This document shows positions 1 to 9,323 of a stretch of DNA of 64,000 nucleotides, in pieces (the stretch's first letter is position 1; every line of letters begins with the position of its first letter). Origin of the DNA: Leptolyngbya sp. NIES-2104. Its GTDB lineage: Bacteria > Cyanobacteriota > Cyanobacteriia > Leptolyngbyales > Leptolyngbyaceae. Both the position numbers and the translations under genes were made by a program. Location: NCBI RefSeq assembly GCF_001485215.1, contig NZ_BBWW01000001.1, forward strand, positions 2,604,001 to 2,668,000, in the 5' to 3' direction. Under the pieces are notes generated by a model, which was given only the letters and a program-made list of their open reading frames with translations, searched no databases and was not told the DNA's origin.

Positions 1-776
1 TTCATCTCCGCAGGCTGGGGATCTTTGCCAAGAACTTTATCATCGTAGGCGGTTCCAGGAGCTTTCATCGATCGCAAGGCGGTTCCATTGACTTTGGCGG
101 TCAATAAGCCTTCCCCAATTAACCAATCGGCTTGCTCTGCGGTTTGATTCAGAACTTTTTGCTTGATCAAAATGCCAAACACATCGGAAAAAGACTCATT
201 CAACGCCCCAGACTGTCCTCGATAAATGAGGGCGGCTTCGTTTTGCGTTACACCATGCGTTAGTTCATGACCAATGACATCGATCGAGATCGTGAATCGA
301 TTAAATAACTCCCCATCGCCATCACCATAAACCATCTGGCTCCCGTTCCAAAAGGCGTTATTGTAGCGTTGCCCATAGTGAACCGTCGAATCTAAGCGCA
401 TTCCATCGCCATCGATCGATTCTCGCTGGAAGATTTCTTTAAAGAAGTCGTAGGTTGCGCCTGATCCTTCATAGGCTTCATTTACTGCTACATCGCTTGT
501 CTCGGCAACCCCTTCACCCCGAACAATTTTTCCGGGTAGCGTGGTTTGGTTTTCAGCCGTGTAAATCGTGCGGCGTTTTTCGTTCGCAGAAGCCATCACG
601 CGAAATCCGCCGACCGCCTCGCGTCGTCCGCGAAACTGTTCTGAAGCGCGTAAATTCTGTAATGCCCATTCTCGCTGAGTTTCGTTGCCGTTGATAATGA
701 TGCGATCGGTGATATGCGGCGGCACGATGTGGCAAATCGGACAGGGAGAGAGACAGCGGCGGCGGAATTTTTTCAT
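1..776 (-). CDS. M4-family metallopeptidase, protealysin-like (partial, C-terminus beyond window)
   Basis: Only the first 258 residues lie in the window; the frame is open to the left edge. It encodes a zinc endopeptidase of the thermolysin/protealysin group: HELTHG around residue 170 supplies two zinc histidines and the catalytic Glu, and ALNESFSD around residue 191 supplies the third ligand. The short N-terminus with CHIVPPHI near residue 15 matches the short propeptide of protealysin-type precursors (family knowledge) rather than the long FTP propeptide of thermolysin. No signal peptide is seen. The start is the ATG at 776; no longer reading with a better start is visible. It is followed at the same strand by another metalloprotease gene upstream (979-3255), about 200 bases away, so the two may belong to one proteolysis locus (inference). 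Confidence 0.9.
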   Translation of the reverse strand, partial: MKKFRRRCLSPCPICHIVPPHITDRIIINGNETQREWALQNLRASEQFRGRREAVGGFRVMASANEKRRTIYTAENQTTLPGKIVRGEGVAETSDVAVNEAYEGSGATYDFFKEIFQRESIDGDGMRLDSTVHYGQRYNNAFWNGSQMVYGDGDGELFNRFTISIDVIGHELTHGVTQNEAALIYRGQSGALNESFSDVFGILIKQKVLNQTAEQADWLIGEGLLTAKVNGTALRSMKAPGTAYDDKVLGKDPQPAEM

Positions 777-978
777 AGTGCGATCGCTCCAAAAATTTTG
801 ATTCAAATCAAGATTTGCTCGTGTCGATCCACTGTAGAACAGACTCCTCATCAGTCCGTCTGTAACCACATTTTCTTAAGGTGATGAATTGGCGATCGCG
901 CTTCTGCTTTCCGTTGGCGATGCAGCGGAACCACGAAAGAATCCCGGACGATTGCCGCATAACAATTCATCCACAGTC

Positions 979-3255
979 CTAAGCCGCGATCGCATCCGTC
1001 AATCGAGGGGATAGCGCATCCGTTCGGATCGCACTCAAGCATCGTCCACATGCACACTTATACGCCGCGAGTCCTGCGGTGGTAGCTCCCGGACTCGCAC
1101 TTGTTAAAACTGGAGCCGATCGCACTGCTGGCAGTGTGTAAGGTTGAACCGCTCCAAAATTCACGCTCCAGCCCAAATCTCGTAGCGCTCCCAGTGTTAA
1201 GGCGCTCATCGGCATCGGCGTGCCCGGAGTTTCCGCAAATGGGGTCATCGATTCTGTATCGAATCGCGTCTCATCCCAGTGGAAAAAGATTTGCGGCTCG
1301 ATCGGGATTGCAGTCGGGGTCGCTGTTCCAAGTAAATCTCCATAAGCCCAGCCCGCATAGCTATCGGCTCTGTAGGTCGCATTCGTGCGATTGATCCAAT
1401 TTTTACCTGCTAACAGCTTTGATCCATCTGTAAACGAGAATTCTAACGGCTCCCAAAGCGTCCCAAACCCAAATACATGAGCCAATTCATGAATCATGAT
1501 GTCGCGCAGATAAAGCGGATTAGAGTTGAACTCCGCAAATCTACGGCTATTGAGCGTTGAGGTTCCCCGTGTAATTACGATGTTATCGGCAGCATCAAGC
1601 GTCAGTGAAGGTCCTGATAACGCAAGCGTTCCGGTGTCCGCTGTGCCATCTTGAGCGGTGAAGCTTTGACCCGCGATAGAGATCGACAATGAACTCGCTC
1701 CAAGAATCGAACTCGCTCCAAGAATCACCCCTTCCCAAAATCTCGCTGCTTGATTAATCGCATCTCGCGCCGCCGAATTCAGTCCGGTTAAGGTGTCTGC
1801 AAAACTTAGCTCGATGCGGAATTGCAGCGGGTCGCTTGCTGCCCCCGTAAAGTTCGTAGAAAGCGTATAGTCAGCGGTTTGATTGCTGTAGCTGGAGACT
1901 TGGACAAAATAAGTTCCGGCATTAATAAATCGCCGAATCGATTCATTTGCGGTGCCGCGTTCCCATTGCCACGCGACAATCTCGCCATTGTCGATCGCGC
2001 CGTTGCCATTGGTATCCTGAATCAACCGCGCGTCTGCATCTCCGGTTAATCCCGTGAGTCCAGCCGTGAAAATACCGGATTGCCCGATCGTGAAACGATA
2101 AAAGTCGCTGGTGTTTCCAGAATTGACGCGATCGCGACGGGTGAAAGTTGGGGCTTGAATCTCTGCGGTGGCGAGGGTTCCAGCGCTCGTAATTGTTCCG
2201 GTGCGAACCGTGGATTGAGTTGGCGTGATTAACGGAGCCGTAGAGCGTTCGAGTGCTGCGATTGGTTGCCAGTCTAAATCTGATTCGGTTAGAACATTAG
2301 CAGAACTGTTGACAGCACCATTTTGTACAAACCAGGCTAACAGTTCTCCGGTTGCAGGATTTCTCCAAAGTAAATCTGTTGTGCCATCTTGATTAAGATC
2401 GGTCGTGCTCAAAGATTGCCAAGATGCAGCGATCGAGGTTCCAGCGAGAACCTGCGATCGCTGAGTGCCGTTGTACAGCCAGAATTGTGTTTCTCCAGTG
2501 CGATCGTTGCGCCAGAACAAATCAGAACTACGATCGCCGTTAAAGTCTCCGACACTTGCAATCTTCCAATCGTTGCTTGGAGCCGCGTTCATCATGGCTC
2601 CGCTAAACGGCTTGCCATTTCTAAACAGCCAAAAAACCGTTTCAGCACTGTTGGTGTTGTACCAGAGAAGATCAGGACTTCCGTCGTTGTTGAGGTCGGT
2701 GACGCTTTGAATGCGCCAAGCACTAGCCCCGACTGAGCCAACCATTCCGCCCCAGGTCACCGTTGTATGATCGAGATACCAGAGAACCACTTCTCCGCTG
2801 CGTCGATTCTGCCAAACAATATCGGCTGAGCCATCGTTGTTAAAGTCTGCTAGTCCAGAAATTTGCCAGCCCAGATCCGCAACTGTACCTAGTGTGATCG
2901 TTTGAGCCGTGTCCCCATTTATCTGCCAAATGCGGACAGCTCCTGTTCTTAAGTCACGCCAGAGAAAATCCTGTTGACCGTCACGATTGAAATCAGCAAT
3001 GCCAGAAACCTGCCAGTTGGCATCAGATTCTTTGGGCAAATTTCGCCGACTTGCCGAATTCAAACCATTCACCGACCAAATCTGAGTGTCACCGCTAGCA
3101 GCATTTCGAGACAACAGATTGACTGTTGCAGAAGAACCTCCTAATTGAAACGCAGCAGTGAGACTTCGATCGCCAATGAGCGAAGATTGAATGGTTTCTG
3201 AATCTAGCAAGGCTGCCGATGAATCGGTTGCAGACGTTAAAGGGTTTACTCCCAT
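979..3255 (-). CDS. FG-GAP/VCBS repeat and PPC domain protein with leishmanolysin-like metalloprotease domain
   Basis: A 758-residue protein. Residues about 55-330 carry five FG-GAP/VCBS-type repeats of roughly 48 residues, each with a D-x-N-x-D-G calcium-loop motif followed by D-x-L/F-W-R. Residues about 353-470 look like a pre-peptidase C-terminal (PPC) domain. Residues about 475-700 hold HELAH (589-593) followed by VFGFGTLW; the classical metzincin third His is absent there, but a downstream HWDE (His 659) and a Met-rich turn near 670-683 fit the leishmanolysin (M8) arrangement with a long insertion. No N-terminal signal peptide is visible, although such repeat proteins are usually extracellular. 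The last 35 residues contain CACGRC and have no recognised role. Repeats and protease motifs are seen; substrate is unknown. Confidence 0.8.
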   Translation of the reverse strand: MGVNPLTSATDSSAALLDSETIQSSLIGDRSLTAAFQLGGSSATVNLLSRNAASGDTQIWSVNGLNSASRRNLPKESDANWQVSGIADFNRDGQQDFLWRDLRTGAVRIWQINGDTAQTITLGTVADLGWQISGLADFNNDGSADIVWQNRRSGEVVLWYLDHTTVTWGGMVGSVGASAWRIQSVTDLNNDGSPDLLWYNTNSAETVFWLFRNGKPFSGAMMNAAPSNDWKIASVGDFNGDRSSDLFWRNDRTGETQFWLYNGTQRSQVLAGTSIAASWQSLSTTDLNQDGTTDLLWRNPATGELLAWFVQNGAVNSSANVLTESDLDWQPIAALERSTAPLITPTQSTVRTGTITSAGTLATAEIQAPTFTRRDRVNSGNTSDFYRFTIGQSGIFTAGLTGLTGDADARLIQDTNGNGAIDNGEIVAWQWERGTANESIRRFINAGTYFVQVSSYSNQTADYTLSTNFTGAASDPLQFRIELSFADTLTGLNSAARDAINQAARFWEGVILGASSILGASSLSISIAGQSFTAQDGTADTGTLALSGPSLTLDAADNIVITRGTSTLNSRRFAEFNSNPLYLRDIMIHELAHVFGFGTLWEPLEFSFTDGSKLLAGKNWINRTNATYRADSYAGWAYGDLLGTATPTAIPIEPQIFFHWDETRFDTESMTPFAETPGTPMPMSALTLGALRDLGWSVNFGAVQPYTLPAVRSAPVLTSASPGATTAGLAAYKCACGRCLSAIRTDALSPRLTDAIAA

Positions 3256-3552
3256 GACTGCCCCCGCTGCAATTCAGACATTTTTTCTTCGTACAAAACT
3301 CGACTCAAAATAAGGCAACCCAGTTGCCCAAAATTGGTATCCACTATACTGATAACGCTCCGCTAACAAAAACCGCAGGTCAATCTGCGATCGCTTCATC
3401 ACCGCTTAATTCTTTCTTGGTAGATCCTGACAAGCACCCAAGTTGAGGAGTAGTTTCACGTACCCTACGGCGATCATTTTATGCGGAAAGTTCCGTGTTC
3501 AACGATCTCTTCGATAAAGATTTTACAAAGGAATTGCGAGTTGTGCGTAAAG

Positions 3553-3915
3553 TTACAGCAACCGGAGAATAAATGGGTAGCGATACGGTTGACTTGGACG
3601 ATCGAGCACTTTAACAATCGCCAGGATCGGCAGCAACCAGCTACAAATCGCTAAACCGCCCCAGATGATGAACGCAATTGGAATTCCTACCACTGTAATA
3701 AAAAGGAGACCGCCTAAAAGCGCATATACGTATAGATTGATATGAAAATTGAGTGCTTCACGAGCGTTATCTTTAATCACCCAATCGTCCGTGATTAATA
3801 AAATAACGATCGGAATTCCGATCGACACCAGAGTCGCGCTAAAGAAAATTGATCCGTGACATAGAGCTGAGAGTAGTTTTTGCTGTCCAGTGGATTGCAT
3901 CGCATTCGATTCCAT
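3553..3915 (-). CDS. DUF4870 domain small membrane protein
   Basis: A 120-residue membrane protein of the DUF4870/Tic20-like small family: a short hydrophilic N-terminus, then three or four hydrophobic segments with the family-typical NAREALNFHINLYVY stretch and a C-terminal PYRYPFILRLL tail. Function is unknown. The frame stays open further upstream, but that part is hydrophilic and antisense to prfC, so the start is placed at MESNAMQS (3915); MQSTGQQ at 3900 is an alternative and has a GGAA about 9 bases upstream. It is divergent from prfC with about 100 bases between, so the two promoters must lie there. Confidence 0.8.
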   Translation of the reverse strand: MESNAMQSTGQQKLLSALCHGSIFFSATLVSIGIPIVILLITDDWVIKDNAREALNFHINLYVYALLGGLLFITVVGIPIAFIIWGGLAICSWLLPILAIVKVLDRPSQPYRYPFILRLL

Positions 3916-4014
3916 TCGATGCTCTGAATCTAGCGACAAACCCACCGAATTTGTCGCTATGTTTAAACTATTGTGATGTATTGGGATATCCCGCAATCTA
4001 AACGAGAGAACAGC

Positions 4015-5643
4015 ATGACGATCGAACTTGAGTCTGAGTTGCAAAAAGCCGTGGAGCGGCGACGAAATTTCGCGATTATTTCTCACCCGGATGCCGGGAA
4101 GACAACGCTGACCGAAAAACTGTTGCTGTACGGAGGTGCAATTCACGAGGCGGGAGCGGTGAAAGCTCGTCGTGCTCAGCGTCATGCCACTTCGGACTGG
4201 ATGGCAATGGAGCAACAGCGGGGAATTTCGATCACCTCAACGGTGCTGCAATTCGAGTACGAACAGTGTCAGATTAATTTGCTCGATACTCCCGGACACC
4301 AAGATTTTAGTGAAGACACGTATCGAACGCTGGCGGCGGCGGATAATGCGGTGATGCTGATCGATGCTGCGAAAGGATTAGAGCCGCAGACTCGGAAATT
4401 ATTTGAAGTTTGCCGAATGCGATCGCTGCCGATTTTCACCTTTGTTAATAAGCTCGATCGTCCCGGACGTAGCCCGATCGAATTGATGGACGAAATCGAG
4501 CAAGAATTAGGATTGCAAACGTACGCCGTGAATTACCCGATCGGCATGGGCGATCAATTTAAAGGGGTATTCGATCGACGCACCCGCAAAATTCACTTAT
4601 TCGAGCGGAGTCTGCATGGAAGCCGGGAAGCGCGAAACACGGTCATTGATCTAGGCGATCCGAATATCGAAACGCTGCTAGAAAAAGAACTTTACTATCA
4701 GTTCAAAGATGAATTGGAATTAATTGAGGGCATTGGCTCAGAATTTGATCTCGATGCGATTCACACAGGTCAAATGACTCCAATCTTTTTCGGCAGTGCA
4801 ATGACCAATTTCGGGGTTGAACTGTTCTTAAATTCGTTCCTCGATTACGCACTAAAACCGGGAACGCATGTCAGCACGAAAGGCGAGATCGAGCCAACCT
4901 ATCCCGAATTTTCCGGCTTTGTGTTCAAGCTTCAGGCAAACATGGACCCGAAACATCGCGATCGTGTCGCCTTTGTACGGGTGTGTTCCGGCAAGTTCGA
5001 GAAAGATATGATCGTGAGCCATGCCCGAACTGGAAAAACGGTACGGCTCTCTCGTCCTCAGAAATTATTTGCTCAAGATCGTGAAGTGATCGAAGAAGCA
5101 TATCCCGGCGATGTGATCGGCTTGAATAATCCGGGCGTTTTCGCGATCGGGGACACGATTTACAACGGTCAGCGCCTCGAATACGAAGGCATTCCCTGCT
5201 TCTCGCCGGAATTGTTTGCATTCTTGAGAAATCCAAACCCTTCAAAATTCAAACAATTCCGTAAAGGAGTGTCTGAACTGCGTGAGGAAGGTGCGGTTCA
5301 GATCATGTATTCCGCAGACGAATCGAAACGCGATCCAATTCTCGCAGCGGTTGGACAACTGCAAATGGAAGTGGTGCAATTCCGTTTACAAAACGAATAC
5401 GGAGTCGAAACCCTGGTGGAGTATTTACCTTATACGGTGGCTCGCTGGGTTGACGGTGGTTGGGAAGCTCTGGAAAAAGTGGGGCGCGTTTTCAACACGT
5501 TAGCGGTTAAGGATAGCTGGGAACGTCCGGTTTTGCTGTTCCGCAATGAGTGGAACTGTCAGCAGTTGCAAGGAGATCATCCGGAATTGCAATTAAACGC
5601 GATTGCGCCTGTGGTTTCGGGTAAACAACCGGTGGATATTTAA
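4015..5643 (+). CDS. prfC: Peptide chain release factor 3
   Basis: A 542-residue translational GTPase that recycles class-I release factors from the ribosome after termination. G-domain motifs are visible in order: SHPDAGKTT (P-loop, about residue 24), [19 protein letters not shown]. These, plus the RF3-typical [10 protein letters not shown] and the C-terminal YAPY-like domain ([19 protein letters not shown]), separate it from EF-G. The start is placed at MTIELESEL (4015), which matches the usual N-terminus of the family; the 14 extra upstream codons are probably untranslated. A 28-32 bp palindromic repeat lies 29 bases beyond the stop. Confidence 0.95.
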   Translation: MTIELESELQKAVERRRNFAIISHPDAGKTTLTEKLLLYGGAIHEAGAVKARRAQRHATSDWMAMEQQRGISITSTVLQFEYEQCQINLLDTPGHQDFSEDTYRTLAAADNAVMLIDAAKGLEPQTRKLFEVCRMRSLPIFTFVNKLDRPGRSPIELMDEIEQELGLQTYAVNYPIGMGDQFKGVFDRRTRKIHLFERSLHGSREARNTVIDLGDPNIETLLEKELYYQFKDELELIEGIGSEFDLDAIHTGQMTPIFFGSAMTNFGVELFLNSFLDYALKPGTHVSTKGEIEPTYPEFSGFVFKLQANMDPKHRDRVAFVRVCSGKFEKDMIVSHARTGKTVRLSRPQKLFAQDREVIEEAYPGDVIGLNNPGVFAIGDTIYNGQRLEYEGIPCFSPELFAFLRNPNPSKFKQFRKGVSELREEGAVQIMYSADESKRDPILAAVGQLQMEVVQFRLQNEYGVETLVEYLPYTVARWVDGGWEALEKVGRVFNTLAVKDSWERPVLLFRNEWNCQQLQGDHPELQLNAIAPVVSGKQPVDI

Positions 5644-5671
5644 TCCGACGAACTACGCATTTGCTCGACCA

Positions 5672-5703
5672 CCGTAGAGATGCAATTAATCGTGTCTCTA
5701 CGG
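5672..5703. repeat. 28-bp palindromic repeat, copy 1 (diverged)
   Basis: An imperfect copy of the palindrome whose consensus arms are GTAGAGACGCGATT and AATCGCGTCTCTAC. Here the arms are GTAGAGATGCAATT and AATCGTGTCTCTAC, extended by CC/GG on each side. It sits 29 bases after the prfC stop and before the convergent gene at 5744, so it could act as a bidirectional terminator or mRNA 3' end (inference). Confidence 0.8.
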
Positions 5704-5743
5704 GTTTCGCATTGGAACGACGATCGTAAAACCGTGATCGATT

Positions 5744-6679
5744 TTAACGACCAAGCCATTCCGTGACCAATTCTGGCTGATTCTTCTGAGCGAACACCCG
5801 CACCGCATGATAATTCACCTTCTCGCGCAATCGATACACTTGCTTAATCGGCATATCGAGCATTTGCGCGATCGCTTCTTGCGTCTTGCCCTGTAAATAT
5901 AGCCGCAACCACTGAGCGGCATCACTGCCTACTTTTTCGGTCAGATAATCCTCGAACTGTTTCACGATCGCGCTTCGGAGTTCTTGCTGTTGTTGTTGAG
6001 CTTGCTCCTCCTGGAATTGCGCCATTGCTTCTCCATCCAGCAGACTCACCGAGCCTTCAGAGTCATCCGGTGCCACCTCTTCTGAAACTAATCGGATAAA
6101 ATCAGCGGCGGGAACTTGCGTCATTCCTGCTCGTTGCGTTCGTTTTTGATAATTGACAAAGCGATAAACGAGTAGCGGTTGATTACGGATTGGACGGAGA
6201 CAGTATTCTTCAGTTGCGGTCAGCACGATCGCATTTCTTAATCGAGCATCGTCGGTACATTGAGCAATCCAGCCGACTTGCTCCTGCATATACTTATCGT
6301 TCTGCATTAAATCCTGGATGACTTCTTGTAAGACATCAACGACCGTAGTTTGGCGATCGCGAGATAAGGCGATCCAGGTGCTAATTTTGTTCCTTATGAC
6401 AAATATACTGCCCAACCGCTGAATCAAATTACGATAAGCGCGTTGGGGCGGTGTTTCAAAATAACGCTGTATGAGAATACGATAGCGGTAATCCATCGCC
6501 TGTACTTCGATGTCGAAGCGTTCAGGTGTGTACTCGTCAAAGCGGTTAAGATCTTCACCAAGCAACCATCGGACGATGCTTTCACGAGTCGTCTCACTGC
6601 TGCGTGAAAGGTCAGTCTTTAGCTGCGAGCGCCATTCGGCTGCAATTTGTTCTGCTCGTGTCATGGTTGCCGTCCTCAA
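5744..6679 (-). CDS. HetZ-related DNA-binding protein (putative)
   Basis: A 311-residue soluble protein that I match to the cyanobacterial HetZ-related family from the conserved VRWLLGEDLNRF, AMDYRYRILIQRY, KISTWIALSRDRQ, TVVDVLQEVIQDL and LRPIRNQPLLVYRFVNY stretches. The C-terminal part (about residues 255-300: LRLYLQGKTQEAIAQMLDMPIKQVYRLREKV) looks like a sigma-70-region-4/LuxR-like helix-turn-helix, so it probably binds DNA. A Gln-rich segment (about 225-240) separates the two parts. HetZ proper acts in heterocyst differentiation, but homologues occur in non-heterocystous strains, and no other heterocyst gene is nearby. Start at 6679 (MRTATMTRAEQ) or 6664 (MTRAEQ); not resolved. Confidence 0.6.
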   Translation of the reverse strand: MRTATMTRAEQIAAEWRSQLKTDLSRSSETTRESIVRWLLGEDLNRFDEYTPERFDIEVQAMDYRYRILIQRYFETPPQRAYRNLIQRLGSIFVIRNKISTWIALSRDRQTTVVDVLQEVIQDLMQNDKYMQEQVGWIAQCTDDARLRNAIVLTATEEYCLRPIRNQPLLVYRFVNYQKRTQRAGMTQVPAADFIRLVSEEVAPDDSEGSVSLLDGEAMAQFQEEQAQQQQQELRSAIVKQFEDYLTEKVGSDAAQWLRLYLQGKTQEAIAQMLDMPIKQVYRLREKVNYHAVRVFAQKNQPELVTEWLGR

Positions 6680-6813
6680 TACCCTGATATAGAGTGTGCC
6701 GCAGAGTCGATGAGAAAATCACTTACCCGAACGGGTAAGACTGCAACTTTTGTTTCCTCAAACTGCTAGATTCGGTTGAGGCTTTAGTATAAAACGTTTC
6801 TCAAGGTTTTCGA

Positions 6814-7083
6814 CTACTGAGAAAGCTTTGGGTTGCTGGTCTCTAACGACGTTGCAATTCGCTCTAGAGTTTCGGTCAGATGAGCAATGTGAGAAACCAG
6901 TGTCGATTGATTATCGGTCAGGGTTTGGAGCGCGTTGGTTAATGCAAAGATTTGTTGCCCTTGCTGATCGACCTGAGTGGTGATCGTCTCGATCCGATCG
7001 CTCAGTTGCTCGATCGTTTCTGATGCTGCGATCGTTGTTTCGGCTAAATCTTGCACAATTTCCGCTAGAGCTTGCGATTCCAC
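6814..7083 (-). CDS. Small coiled-coil protein, unknown function
   Basis: An 89-residue hydrophilic protein made of heptad-like helices (LSDRIETITTQVDQQGQQIFALTNALQTL and so on), with no catalytic motif and no membrane segment. The start is a GTG at 7083, preceded by GGAGAG seven bases upstream in the minus direction, a good Shine-Dalgarno. It is probably an oligomerising cytoplasmic protein. I do not recognise a family. It stands alone between the HetZ-related gene (same strand, downstream) and a divergent sugar transferase. Confidence 0.6.
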   Translation of the reverse strand: MESQALAEIVQDLAETTIAASETIEQLSDRIETITTQVDQQGQQIFALTNALQTLTDNQSTLVSHIAHLTETLERIATSLETSNPKLSQ

Positions 7084-7348
7084 AGATTTTCTCTCCTCAC
7101 ACTGAGTCTAATATCGCCATTCTACGAGTATTTTTAACGAGCGTTTCCGTGTTTTTCCGGGAGAATTTTGCAGGATTTGCAAATAGTCTTCATCAAAACT
7201 TTACAAAACAAGCAATCGAGCAAACCAGTAAAAAGTTTTGAGGAAGTCTCGGTAGAAGGACTATTAGAGATTTTACGGTTTCGATAGGCTTGACATGAAA
7301 ACGCACGACTTGACCTGGTAAAACCCAGTTTCAGTCATTGATTTAACT

Positions 7349-8023
7349 ATGTTTAACCCTACGGTTGATCCGTCGATTCCTGATTCTCAGATTGCATCTT
7401 CCAATTTCAAGGTTCCTCATCGATCGACGACTTCAGTTTTAAAGCGAATGATTGATATCTGCGGCAGTCTGATAGGGCTGCTGCTTATGGGAATGGTATT
7501 GATTCCGATTGCGATCGCGATTCGGCTCGATAGTCCAGGACCGATCTTTTATAGCCAAGAGCGACATGGACTGCTGGGTAAGTCGTTTCGGATGCACAAG
7601 TTTCGATCGATGATTGATGGTGCAGACGCGCTAAAGTCTCAGGTCGAAAATGAAGCGAATGGCTTGATTTTTAAGAACAGCCAAGACCCCCGTATTACTC
7701 GTGTGGGGCGGTTTCTGCGTAAGACAAGTTTGGATGAATTACCGCAGTTTTGGAATGTGCTGCGGGGAGATATGAGCTTGGTTGGAACTCGCCCGCCGAC
7801 TTCAGATGAGGTTTCGCGGTATGCGGATCATCACTGGCAGCGATTAAACGTGAAGCCAGGATTGACCGGGGAATGGCAGGTAAATGGTCGATCGACGGTG
7901 AAAGATTTTGAGGATATTGTGCAGATGGATCTGCGATATCAGGCGATTTGGTCGCCGCTTTATGATTTGGTGCTGATTGTAAAAACGATTTACGTCATTG
8001 TGTTGCGACGCGGGGCGTTTTAG
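7349..8023 (+). CDS. Bacterial sugar transferase (polyprenyl-phosphate hexose-1-phosphate transferase)
   Basis: A 224-residue monotopic membrane enzyme of the WbaP/RfbP catalytic-domain family. It loads the first sugar-1-phosphate onto undecaprenyl phosphate to start exopolysaccharide or glycan assembly. Visible signatures are KRMIDICGS followed by one hydrophobic re-entrant helix (residues about 40-60), GPIFYSQERHG, the catalytic-loop KFRSM, and the C-terminal SLDELPQFWNVLRGDMSLVGTRP with PGLTGEWQVNGR. It lacks the N-terminal four-helix domain of full-length WbaP, so it is the short form. galE lies convergent just downstream, consistent with sugar-nucleotide supply (inference). Confidence 0.9.
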   Translation: MFNPTVDPSIPDSQIASSNFKVPHRSTTSVLKRMIDICGSLIGLLLMGMVLIPIAIAIRLDSPGPIFYSQERHGLLGKSFRMHKFRSMIDGADALKSQVENEANGLIFKNSQDPRITRVGRFLRKTSLDELPQFWNVLRGDMSLVGTRPPTSDEVSRYADHHWQRLNVKPGLTGEWQVNGRSTVKDFEDIVQMDLRYQAIWSPLYDLVLIVKTIYVIVLRRGAF

Positions 8024-8079
8024 AAAATTTTGAATTATTCCGGGTGAACGTGCGGTGAATTGTGCGTTCATCCAATACC

Positions 8080-8107
8080 GTAGAGACGCGATTAATCGCG
8101 TCTCTAC
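8080..8107. repeat. 28-bp palindromic repeat, copy 2 (perfect)
   Basis: A perfect 28-bp palindrome with arms GTAGAGACGCGATT and AATCGCGTCTCTAC. It lies 57 bases after the sugar transferase stop and 58 bases before the galE stop on the other strand, between two convergent genes. Confidence 0.9.
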
Positions 8108-8165
8108 CCGAATTTTCGTAATAACGAATCATTTTCCAAATCGGAATCGTCGCAGCCCCGATCGA

Positions 8166-9164
8166 TTACCCATGTCGTTTTTGGTGCCATATCCAGGCGT
8201 GGGTCAGAATTTTTTCAAGATCCGCATATTGAGGATTCCAACCTAAAACCGATCGCGCTTTTTCCGCACTTCCAACCAAGGCAGGCGGATCACCCGGACG
8301 ACGATCGCATTCGATCGCAGAAATCGATCGCCTCGTCACTTTCCGCGCCATCTCGATCACTTCACGTACCGAAAACCCGTTCCCGTTCCCTAAATTAAAT
8401 CGGGCAGAATCTCCCCCTTTGAGCAAATAATCTAATCCGAGCACATGCGCCTCGGCTAAATCAGTCACGTGAATATAGTCCCGAATACAAGTTCCATCCG
8501 GGGTCGGGTAGTCCGTTCCATAAATTGAAATCGAATCTCGCTTACCTAACGCTGCCATCAATACAAGCGGAATCAAATGCGTTTCAGGCTGATGATCCTC
8601 ACCCAAGCGACCATCGGGATCAGCCCCAGCCGCATTGAAATATCGGAATGCGACTGATTTGAAATCATAAGCTCGATCGAAGTCCGCTAAAATTCGCTCA
8701 ACCATTAATTTCGTCGCTCCGTACGGATTGATCGGATCTTGCGGATGATCTTCAGGAATCGGCACCGTTTTCGGAACACCGTACGTCGCGCAAGTTGAAG
8801 AAAAGACGAAATTTTTAATTCCAGCCGCGACCATCGCTTCGAGCAAGGTCAGCGTTCCGGTGACATTATTGCGGTAATACTTATCCGGTTGGCTGACCGA
8901 TTCACCGACGTATGCGTAAGCAGCGAAGTGCATCACCGCACTAAACGGACGTGAGGCAAAGACTCGATCGAGTAATTCTCGATCGTTGGTATCGCCCTCG
9001 ATTAACTCGACTTTCAGCACCGACTCGACAATATCGCGATGTCCGTAGACTAAATTATCAAACACAACGACTTCATAGCCCGCAGCTTGCAGAGCAAGAA
9101 CAGCATGAGAACCGATATATCCGGCTCCCCCAGTCACTAATACGATCGGCTTTTCAGATGACAC
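8166..9164 (-). CDS. galE: UDP-glucose 4-epimerase
   Basis: A 332-residue extended SDR enzyme interconverting UDP-glucose and UDP-galactose with bound NAD. Visible are TGGAGYIGSH (Rossmann glycine motif, residues about 11-20), the HFAAYAYVGESV segment, FSSTCATYG, the catalytic pair in NPYGATK, FRYFNAAGADP, and RDYIHVTDLA, all diagnostic of GalE. Length is that of the family. Start MSSEKPIVLVTGGAG. It is convergent with the sugar transferase gene and likely supplies galactosyl donors for the same envelope polysaccharides (inference). Confidence 0.95.
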   Translation of the reverse strand: MSSEKPIVLVTGGAGYIGSHAVLALQAAGYEVVVFDNLVYGHRDIVESVLKVELIEGDTNDRELLDRVFASRPFSAVMHFAAYAYVGESVSQPDKYYRNNVTGTLTLLEAMVAAGIKNFVFSSTCATYGVPKTVPIPEDHPQDPINPYGATKLMVERILADFDRAYDFKSVAFRYFNAAGADPDGRLGEDHQPETHLIPLVLMAALGKRDSISIYGTDYPTPDGTCIRDYIHVTDLAEAHVLGLDYLLKGGDSARFNLGNGNGFSVREVIEMARKVTRRSISAIECDRRPGDPPALVGSAEKARSVLGWNPQYADLEKILTHAWIWHQKRHG

Positions 9165-9251
9165 AATAAACCCTCACCCAGCAGTAGGACACTTTCCCTT
9201 TCAGACACACACTCTACAATTCAGGAGAAAATCCTGAACTTTTACGTTGCG

Positions 9252-9323
9252 CTACTTGAAGATACTGCGGGTTAACAAAAATAGGATCACGGCAAATACG
9301 ATGCCTGCCAAAATCAGTTCCAT
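9252..9323 (-). CDS. Possible 23-residue single-membrane-span peptide
   Basis: A very short frame beginning MELILAGIVFAVILF and ending TRSIFK, almost entirely one hydrophobic helix with a basic C-terminus. The ATG at 9323 is preceded by GAGGGGAG within 3-10 bases, an unusually good ribosome-binding site for such a small frame. The size and shape resemble the tiny subunits of photosynthetic complexes, but it does not match PetG, PetL, PetM, PetN, PsbM, PsbT, PsaM or KdpF as I remember them. It is unassigned; it could also be chance. Confidence 0.4.
   Translation of the reverse strand: MELILAGIVFAVILFLLTRSIFK

Noticed and set aside
7093..7102. CTCCTCACAC, the core motif of the cyanobacterial small RNA Yfr1
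   Set aside because: No flanking hairpins or terminator; on the other strand it is simply the GAGGAGAG ribosome-binding region of the gene at 6814-7083.
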